Of a stretch of 10,818 nucleotides of DNA, positions 6,117-10,818 are shown in pieces (within the stretch, counting starts at the first letter, position 1; each line of letters begins with the position of its first letter). The translations under genes were made by a program, and so were the position numbers. The notes beneath the pieces are model-generated. The model was not told where the DNA came from, ran no database searches, and worked only from the letters and a program-made list of their open reading frames with translations. The DNA comes from JBBRNH01 sp038247465 (GTDB taxonomy: Bacteria; Bacteroidota; Bacteroidia; Cytophagales; Spirosomataceae), in assembly GCA_038247465.1 (NCBI GenBank), contig JBBRUV010000155.1:1-10818 (forward strand), given 5' to 3'.

Positions 6117-8276
6117 TCAGCTATCCTGCGCCTGCACCAACTCCTGCAGGCCCGCGCCTTCGCGTTCGACCTGCGCCTGGCGATAAGTGTTGATGGCGGT
6201 CAGGAATTGTTCGGCCTCTTGGGTAAACTGCCGGGCAAAGGCTTCGGTTGGTTCATTTTTGTTGATGCCAAACACAATCGCCTTAAAATCGCCCTCCACA
6301 GCGTGGAAATCGGGTTGCCCGGCAAACGTCCGGTCAAAATCGCCCACCACGCCGTGCTGGGTGTTGGTGGCAATATCCTGACTCATCAGCGCGGCTTTGG
6401 CTCCGGTAATAAACGTGTTGTAGGCGTGATACACGGCATCGGCCCAGTTGCCACCGTCCAGGTTTTCGTGCGCCCAGTTCAGCTTTTCGGTCGCTTCGTA
6501 GAGCGTTGTTGCTACCAGATCAATCAGCACCGACGCACATTCACCAATGCCGACTTCGGTGGCGTATTGCTCGGTGTGATCCCAGTCAATGTAGTCGTCG
6601 GCTTGCAGCGTTTTCAAGTCGGCGAGGGGTTTTAGCAGCGTATAAAAATAGTTCTTGCCCTGCCGCCCGTAGTAATCGTTGTAATATTCTCCCTCGAAGG
6701 CGTTGCTCTCATAATCACCAAAAAGCCGCCGGAGGGCATCCGGGCCGCGTTTGGCCGGCACTTTAATCACCTTATCGCCAATTTGTCCTTCGCCGGCTTT
6801 GTTGAATCCGCCACCGAGCAGCACCTGCAAAGCGGGTAGCACATACGCGCCATTTTTGAGCGATGAGCCATGAAAACCGATGTTGGCCGCTGAGTGCTGT
6901 CCGCAGCCGTTCATACAGCCCGAAATCTTGATTTTGATGTCGTCGTTATACACCAAATCAGCAAATTCGGTCTTCATCATCGTTTCCAACGCCCGCGTGA
7001 TGCCGTAACTGCTCGAAATAGCCAGGTTACAGGTGTCGGTACCGGGGCAGGTGGTGATATCGGCAGTGGTGTCGAAACCGGGTTCGGCTAAGCCGAGGGC
7101 GTTGAGGGCTTCGTGAAGCGCGGGCAAGTTTTCGGGTTTCACAAACCGGAGCAGATAGCCCTGGTTAACCGTCACACGAATATCATCGGCGGCATATTTT
7201 TTCACAATATTCGCCAACGCCCGCGCCGTATCCGAGTGCATATCGCCGAGCAGTACCCGCAACTGAACGGCGTAATAACCGGCTTGCTTTTGCGCGAAGA
7301 CGTTGGTTTTCAGCCATACTTGGTATTCGGTATTCGGTATTTGGTTTTCAGGGGCTTCGGCAATAAGAGAAGGAATTGGGTGTTGGGGCTGGGTCGTAGC
7401 TGGCTCACCCGTAAACTGAACACCTAATACGGCAAATGTTTTGCTTTTCAACGCCGTGCGCTCTTCGTTAACCCGCGTCAGAAACTCGTCGAGACCAATG
7501 TCGTTGAGCAAATATTTCATCCGGGCTTTGTGGCGTTTCTGCCGCTCGCCGTAGCGGTCAAACACCCGGATTACGCTTTCGATAAACGGAATAGCTTCGT
7601 CTTCGGGCAGGAACTCGCTGGCCGTTTGAGCCATAAACGGCTGTGCGCCAAGCCCGCCACCAATCATCACTTTAAATCCACGCTTGCCATCCTGCATACG
7701 CGGTACCAAGCCAACATCGTGCATAAAGCCATACGCCGAATCACTTTCTGACGACGACAGTGCGATTTTGAACTTCCGGCCCATATCCTGACAAATCGGG
7801 TTGCGGAGAAAATACTCAAAAATGGCCTGTGCATACGGCGACACATCGAACGGCTCGTTGGGGTCAATACCGGCGCGGGCCGAGGCCGTTACGTTGCGAA
7901 CGGTGTTTCCGCAGGCTTCTTTCAGCGTGATACCCGCGTCTTCGAGGTCGGCCCAGAGTTGGGGCGTATCGGCGAGTTTCACAAAGTGGAGTTGAATATC
8001 CTGCCGGGTGGTGGCGTGGAGGTTTCCGGTGGCATAGCGGTCAGACACATCGGCAATGCGTACAAGTTGGTCGGCGGTGACGCGGCCAAAAGGCAGCTTG
8101 ATACGAATCATCTGCACACCGGGTTGCCGCTGCCCATACACACCCCGCGCCAGCCGAAACTTGCGGAAATGCTCGTCGGTCATGTCGCCCCCGGAAAAGG
8201 CTCCGATTTTCTGTTTCAGGTCGAGAATGTCGCGCCGGGCGGGTATTGACACGGTATCGTTCAGGAGGAGTTCCAT
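6117..8276 (-). CDS. Siroheme [4Fe-4S] sulfite/nitrite reductase with HEPN-like C-terminal domain
   Basis: A 719-aa enzyme that by family reduces sulfite to sulfide (or nitrite to ammonia) with six electrons from ferredoxin or another donor, in the cytoplasm. Two ferredoxin-like half domains (about 45-110 and 330-390) alternate with two siroheme/[4Fe-4S] domains. Cluster ligands are C410 and C416 (CPGTDTC) and C454 and C458 (CMNGC). Likely siroheme or substrate contacts are R91 in TTRQ and R127 in NTVRN. A helical tail (about 565-700, with CASVLIDLVATTLYEATEKL) resembles the HEPN-like extension I associate with Bacteroidota members. It adds roughly 150 residues to the basic fold and shows no Rx4-6H nuclease motif. 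I favour assimilatory sulfite reduction by analogy with Bacteroidota relatives, but no cysteine or nitrate genes are adjacent. The ATG at 8276 directly precedes a normal N-terminus. Residues 312-319 of the inter-half linker are encoded by a heptanucleotide repeat. Confidence 0.88.
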   Translation of the reverse strand: MELLLNDTVSIPARRDILDLKQKIGAFSGGDMTDEHFRKFRLARGVYGQRQPGVQMIRIKLPFGRVTADQLVRIADVSDRYATGNLHATTRQDIQLHFVKLADTPQLWADLEDAGITLKEACGNTVRNVTASARAGIDPNEPFDVSPYAQAIFEYFLRNPICQDMGRKFKIALSSSESDSAYGFMHDVGLVPRMQDGKRGFKVMIGGGLGAQPFMAQTASEFLPEDEAIPFIESVIRVFDRYGERQKRHKARMKYLLNDIGLDEFLTRVNEERTALKSKTFAVLGVQFTGEPATTQPQHPIPSLIAEAPENQIPNTEYQVWLKTNVFAQKQAGYYAVQLRVLLGDMHSDTARALANIVKKYAADDIRVTVNQGYLLRFVKPENLPALHEALNALGLAEPGFDTTADITTCPGTDTCNLAISSSYGITRALETMMKTEFADLVYNDDIKIKISGCMNGCGQHSAANIGFHGSSLKNGAYVLPALQVLLGGGFNKAGEGQIGDKVIKVPAKRGPDALRRLFGDYESNAFEGEYYNDYYGRQGKNYFYTLLKPLADLKTLQADDYIDWDHTEQYATEVGIGECASVLIDLVATTLYEATEKLNWAHENLDGGNWADAVYHAYNTFITGAKAALMSQDIATNTQHGVVGDFDRTFAGQPDFHAVEGDFKAIVFGINKNEPTEAFARQFTQEAEQFLTAINTYRQAQVEREGAGLQELVQAQDS
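7322..7342 (+). repeat. Triplicated heptanucleotide GGTATTC inside the reductase gene
   Basis: Two exact copies of GGTATTC and a third ending in T (GGTATTT) run head-to-tail. They encode part of the linker between the two halves of the reductase (residues about 312-319, IPNTEYQ). Seven is not a multiple of three, so gain or loss of a single unit would shift the frame. The present copy number keeps the frame open. Confidence 0.8.
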
Positions 8277-8311
8277 AGTGTATAAAGCCTATCTACTTTA
8301 AAGACTAATTT

Positions 8312-8343
8312 AAAAAAACATAAGCCGGAAAACTGACCGGCTT
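8312..8343 (-). terminator. Terminator-like hairpin in the leader of the reductase gene
   Basis: On the minus strand AAGCCGG and CCGGCTT form a 7-bp stem over the loop TCAGTTTT. ATG and seven T residues follow, which is the form of an intrinsic terminator. It ends about 36 bp before the reductase ATG. No minus-strand gene lies upstream to be terminated, since the next gene is the plus-strand tmRNA. It therefore either attenuates a leader transcript of the reductase gene or stops antisense transcription from the ssrA side. Confidence 0.6.
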
Positions 8344-8363
8344 GGGATGGGAAATGACTGGGG

Positions 8364-8371
8364 CAAATCTA
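8364..8371 (-). promoter_or_regulatory. Possible -7 box for the reductase gene
   Basis: TAGATTTG on the minus strand matches the Bacteroidota -7 consensus TAnnTTTG exactly. No TTG lies at the expected 17-23 bases upstream, so the match may be chance. If it is real, transcription would start around 8357, about a dozen bases ahead of the terminator-like hairpin, and give an 80-nt leader. Confidence 0.25.
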
Positions 8372-8400
8372 CGCAAGAAACCGATTGTGGGTGTCATAAA

Positions 8401-8476
8401 GTTCGGCGTAACGCAGACTTGCCGTCTGCAAAAGCTATTTATTGGTTGCGGCAGGCAACTCCGCGTTACTCCGAAC
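8401..8476. repeat. REPIN-like nested inverted repeat
   Basis: Two diverged copies of one unit face each other. The left arm begins GTTCGGCGTAACGC and the right arm, read on the minus strand, begins GTTCGGAGTAACGC; each continues with a similar GA.TTGCC segment. The arms pair as an outer stem (8401-8406 with 8471-8476, one mismatch, then 8408-8414 with 8463-8469). Each arm also carries its own perfect hairpin: GCAGAC-TTGCC-GTCTGC (8413-8429) and GTTGC-GGCAG-GCAAC (8445-8459). The two loops are complementary over TGCC/GGCA. This is the architecture of REPINs, paired REP sequences mobilised by RAYT transposases. No RAYT gene is in the window. Confidence 0.55.
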
Positions 8477-8495
8477 CAAAACTAAGTAGCACAGG

Positions 8496-8529
8496 TTGTC
8501 ATCTTACACGTATCCGTAAGGTATGTTGT
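8496..8529 (+). promoter_or_regulatory. Candidate promoter of the tmRNA gene
   Basis: TTG at 8496-8498 and TATGTTGT at 8522-8529 (6 of 8 to TAnnTTTG, 23-base spacing) lie just before the predicted tmRNA 5' end at 8535. That puts the -7 box at about -13 to -6. The position fits well but the match is only moderate. Confidence 0.4.
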
Positions 8530-8534
8530 TAATT

Positions 8535-8906
8535 GGGGGCGACCGGAATTGACAGCTTGCTGAGGTCGCGGGTAAGCATGCCGGGAGTTGATGGTATTTC
8601 CCGACCCGAACAAGTCATCAAAACAATAACTGGCGAATATAACTACGCCATGGCTGCCTAACCCGGAGGGTTTAGCAAGTCATCGTTCCCCCGGTCTTGG
8701 TACTGCTGACTGGATCAGGGAGCGTCGAACCGCAGTGCTGGCTCCGTTTATGGTATTAACGGCGGAGTAAGACCCAAGTACCTACGGATGACGAACGGCC
8801 TGGTGCGAGCCTGTCCGATTCCCGACAACCAAAATCGCAACTAAGCATGTAGAACGCCTGACGGGTTCCTTGACTGGACCAGGGTTCAAATCCCTGCGTC
8901 TCCACC
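8535..8906 (+). ncRNA. ssrA: Transfer-messenger RNA (tmRNA)
   Basis: This RNA rescues stalled ribosomes: alanyl-tmRNA with SmpB enters the A site and adds a degradation tag. The 5' end GGGGGCGACCGGAATTGAC matches the tmRNA start. GGGGGCG (8535-8541) pairs with CGTCTCC (8897-8903) as the acceptor stem, using G-U pairs. The T arm is CAGGG-TTCAAAT-CCCTG (8880-8896), and the conserved CTAAGCATGTAGA element is at 8841-8853. The tag frame (8632-8661) encodes GEYNYAMAA, close in form to known Bacteroidota tags. After the discriminator A8904 the DNA reads CCCA, so the mature CCA end is probably added or trimmed after transcription. Length is about 372 nt, a one-piece tmRNA. A terminator follows immediately. 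Confidence 0.96.
8632..8661 (+). other. tmRNA tag reading frame (GEYNYAMAA, TAA stop)
   Basis: Within ssrA the codons GGC GAA TAT AAC TAC GCC ATG GCT GCC TAA encode the proteolysis tag. The tRNA-borne Ala is added before it, giving AGEYNYAMAA on rescued proteins. The C-terminal AMAA is a ClpXP/ClpAP-type degron ending in Ala-Ala. The resume codon GGC was assigned from the GE start usual in Bacteroidota tags; the codons upstream (ACA ATA ACT) are not expected to be read. Confidence 0.88.
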
Positions 8907-8910
8907 CACT

Positions 8911-8950
8911 ACGCGCCTGTAAACCAACGGTTTATGGGCGCGTTTGTTTT
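8911..8950 (+). terminator. Intrinsic terminator of ssrA
   Basis: ACGCGCC (8911-8917) pairs with GGCGCGT (8937-8943). Inside, after a small TG/TG mismatch, TAAACC pairs with GGTTTA around the loop AAC. TTTGTTTT (8943-8950) follows. It starts a few bases after the tmRNA 3' end. Confidence 0.85.
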
Positions 8951-9026
8951 GAAAGTGAGCGTAACAACAACAACAACGTGCCGACTGGCAATACACATAC
9001 CAGATAGATTTTTTCACCAACCAACT

Positions 9027-10259
9027 ATGCCCGTCTCCCCCACCCCCGCTTACGATATTGTTGTGTTTGGTGCTACCAGTTTTGTGGGCCAGATTATCAC
9101 CCGATATCTGTTTGCCCAATATGGCATCGGCAATACCGTTGTCTGGGCCATTGCCGGGCGGTCAGCATCTAAACTCACGGCCCTGCGCGATACATTAGGC
9201 GAATCGGGCCAGACATTGCCGATTATTGTGGCCGATGCCCGGTCTGCCGATGACCTCAGAAACGTGTGCAATCAGACAACCGTCGTGCTTTCTACCGTTG
9301 GGCCGTATGCGCTCTACGGCGAACCACTGGTAAAAGCCTGCGCCGAAACCGGCACCGATTACTGCGACCTGACCGGCGAGGTGCAGTGGGTAAAACAGAT
9401 GATAGACCGCTATGACACCCTGGCCCGGCAAACGGGCGCACGGATTGTTCATTGCTGCGGCTACGATTCGATTCCGTCTGATATGGGCGTTTATTTTTTG
9501 CAACAGGAGACTAAAAAACGGTTCGGGCAATACTGTTCAACCGTGACCATGCGGGTAAAGGCGGCCAAAGGGGGCGTGTCGGGCGGTACCATTGCCAGTA
9601 TGCTCAACCTGCTCAAAGATGCGGCCACCGATGCCAACCTCCGCCGTCAACTCGCTGACCCTTACGCTGTTTGCCCGCCCGTTGATTATGCGCGGCCTAC
9701 CCAAAAAGCCGTAACCTCGGCGGTTTATGATACCGATGCCGCATCCTGGATGGCTCCGTTTGTGATGGCCGGGGTAAACGAAAAAATAGTGCAGCGGTCA
9801 AATGCCACGTTGCACTACCACCCCCGTTTCACCTACAACGAAGCCGTGCTGACGGGCAGTGGGCCGCTCGGTTTTATGGGAGCATCTGCCCTTACTGCCG
9901 CTTTGGGGTTATTTATGGCCGCAGCCGTGACCCCACCGTTGCGGACGTTTATCGAACGTTTTCTGCCCAAACCCGGCGAGGGGCCAGGCCCGGAAACCCA
10001 GCGTACCGGATTTTTTGTGCATACCGTACATGGCAAAACCGAAGCAGGGAAAACGCTGCTGGTTCAGGTTTCGGGAGACCGCGACCCCGGCTACGGCTCA
10101 ACGGCGAAGATGATTGCCCAGGCCGGTCTGTCACTGGCGCAGGATGTATCGAAAGCCGAAAAACCCGGCGGTTTTTATACACCGGCTGCCGTTTTTGATG
10201 AACGACTGATTACCCGTTTGCAGAATTTTTCGGGGCTGACATTTACCATAACAGATTGA
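9027..10259 (+). CDS. Saccharopine dehydrogenase family NAD(P)-binding oxidoreductase
   Basis: A 410-aa protein of the SCCPDH / mycobacterial trans-acting enoyl reductase group, not a true lysine-pathway saccharopine dehydrogenase by resemblance. The N-terminal Rossmann fold has the nucleotide-binding motif GATSFVG (15-21) after the strand YDIVVF, then AGRSASKL, and STVGPYALYGEPLVKAC typical of the family. CGYDSIPSDMG is another family hallmark. A hydrophobic stretch (GPLGFMGASALTAALGLF and beyond, about residues 280-305) may bind lipid or membrane. The substrate is unknown. The ATG at 9027 is chosen: the frame is open back to 8934, but that extension is low-complexity (VTTTTT) and overlaps the ssrA terminator, while 9027 lies just ahead of the Rossmann strand. 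No Shine-Dalgarno is visible. Its stop is only 19 bp from the stop of the convergent helicase-type gene, and no clear terminator lies between. Confidence 0.88.
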   Translation: MPVSPTPAYDIVVFGATSFVGQIITRYLFAQYGIGNTVVWAIAGRSASKLTALRDTLGESGQTLPIIVADARSADDLRNVCNQTTVVLSTVGPYALYGEPLVKACAETGTDYCDLTGEVQWVKQMIDRYDTLARQTGARIVHCCGYDSIPSDMGVYFLQQETKKRFGQYCSTVTMRVKAAKGGVSGGTIASMLNLLKDAATDANLRRQLADPYAVCPPVDYARPTQKAVTSAVYDTDAASWMAPFVMAGVNEKIVQRSNATLHYHPRFTYNEAVLTGSGPLGFMGASALTAALGLFMAAAVTPPLRTFIERFLPKPGEGPGPETQRTGFFVHTVHGKTEAGKTLLVQVSGDRDPGYGSTAKMIAQAGLSLAQDVSKAEKPGGFYTPAAVFDERLITRLQNFSGLTFTITD

Positions 10260-10278
10260 CTATCAGTCATTATCTGCG

Positions 10279-10818
10279 TTACTTCGCTATGCCGTTCTGC
10301 ACAAATCTGACTTCGCTGTATGTTACGCTACTGCCCAGATTCTGCACCACTTCGGTCATCAACGCCGTTGGGTTGGCCTGCATATACCCCCGAATCATCG
10401 CAATTTTATCGGCGGGCAGCACGTCTTCTACCTGCACATCGCCCGTTTTGATGGCTTTGGCGAGGTGGCTTTCGATGGTGGTGGCCACCAAACCGCGTTC
10501 CTGAGCAATCTCAGTAACGGATTTTCCGGCCCGAAACAATGTCAGCGTTACTTCATGCGTGGGCGTTTTGTCGGCTTTGGCTGATCTTGGGATGGATGCC
10601 TCGCCAGAATCGGCACCGGCATAGTTCCGCACAATGTCTAATACAGCCGCCCCAATTTGCTTCACTTTGGTTTTGCCGAAACCTGGCACGGCCAACAGTT
10701 CGGCGGTGTTGGCCGGGCGCATTTTAGCTAATTCGGCGATGGTTTTTTGAGGCAATACCAAATATGCCGGTACGTTTTGTTCGCTCGCTAACTCGTTGCG
10801 CCAGTGCAGTAAAGCCCG
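10279..10818 (-). CDS. Helicase-type protein C-terminus (HRDC plus helix-turn-helix), partial
   Basis: The last 179 codons of a gene entering from the right edge. The first visible residues (RALLHWRNELASEQNVPAYL) and the following IAELAKMRP...LLAVPGFGKTKVKQIG form an HRDC domain (about visible residues 1-70), a nucleic-acid-binding module at the C-terminus of RecQ-type helicases. After a polar linker comes a helix-turn-helix of the HTH_40 kind (LFRAGKSVTEIAQERGLVAT then TIESHLAKAI), seen in Bacteroidota RecQ proteins and in Pif1/AAA-type helicases with an HRDC-HTH tail. The motor domains lie outside the window, so RecQ and the Pif1-like alternative cannot be separated. By family it would unwind DNA in repair or recombination. 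The stop is TAA at 10281-10279. An apparent start at 10761 is an internal Leu (TTG) codon inside the HRDC domain. Confidence 0.85.
   Translation of the reverse strand, partial: RALLHWRNELASEQNVPAYLVLPQKTIAELAKMRPANTAELLAVPGFGKTKVKQIGAAVLDIVRNYAGADSGEASIPRSAKADKTPTHEVTLTLFRAGKSVTEIAQERGLVATTIESHLAKAIKTGDVQVEDVLPADKIAMIRGYMQANPTALMTEVVQNLGSSVTYSEVRFVQNGIAK

Noticed and set aside
6117..6600. HEPN domain as a sign of a toxin-antitoxin or defence system
   Set aside because: It is fused in frame to a reductase with intact cluster ligands, lacks the Rx4-6H motif and has no partner nucleotidyltransferase or antitoxin gene nearby.
8934..9026. N-terminal extension of the saccharopine dehydrogenase family protein
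   Set aside because: The extension overlaps the second half of the ssrA terminator, is low-complexity (a run of Thr), and adds nothing before a Rossmann fold that starts naturally after the ATG at 9027.
10257..10269. TGACT-ATC-AGTCA inverted repeat between the convergent genes as a terminator
   Set aside because: The stem is only 5 bp, includes the stop codon and has no T-tract on either strand.

Overview
The window looks like chromosomal DNA of a Bacteroidota, most likely Cytophagales and close to Spirosoma. Four things point there: a RagA/SusC-RagB/SusD outer-membrane pair, a tmRNA with a Bacteroidota-style tag (GEYNYAMAA), a nitrite/sulfite reductase carrying a HEPN-like C-terminal tail, and promoter candidates of the Bacteroidota TTG / TAnnTTTG type with no clear Shine-Dalgarno sites. 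The genus is inferred from general resemblance, not from a search.

Layout from left to right. Bases 1-401 hold the 5' part of an AT-rich minus-strand gene for a secreted, probably outer-membrane beta-barrel protein; it runs off the left edge. Bases 402-1003 contain no convincing gene but are rich in inverted repeats, including an attC-like hairpin at 445-515 just upstream of that gene. A strong bidirectional terminator (1004-1058) closes the next unit, a minus-strand susC-susD-type operon (SusC-like 5848-2798, SusD-like lipoprotein 2759-1083). Upstream of SusC are a candidate promoter (5897-5924) and three TAACA boxes phased at 11 bp (5968-5994), which look like an activator site. A 16-bp-stem terminator (6029-6066) separates this from the minus-strand siroheme [4Fe-4S] sulfite/nitrite reductase (8276-6117). 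The leader of the reductase gene contains a terminator-like hairpin.

Bases 8277-8534 form the divergent region between the reductase and the plus-strand tmRNA gene ssrA (8535-8906). It contains a REPIN-like nested hairpin (8401-8476). ssrA ends in its own terminator (8911-8950) and is followed by a plus-strand saccharopine-dehydrogenase-family oxidoreductase (9027-10259). That gene converges on the 3' end of a minus-strand helicase-type gene (HRDC plus helix-turn-helix), which is cut by the right edge.

The genes do not form one pathway. They are independent housekeeping or uptake units: nutrient import across the outer membrane (SusCD), assimilatory S or N reduction, ribosome rescue, a Rossmann oxidoreductase, and DNA repair or recombination. 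I see no defence system, CRISPR array, prophage or complete insertion sequence. The most interesting material is non-coding: the attC-like site next to a compositionally foreign gene, the phased TAACA array, the REPIN-like element, and the hairpin in the reductase leader.
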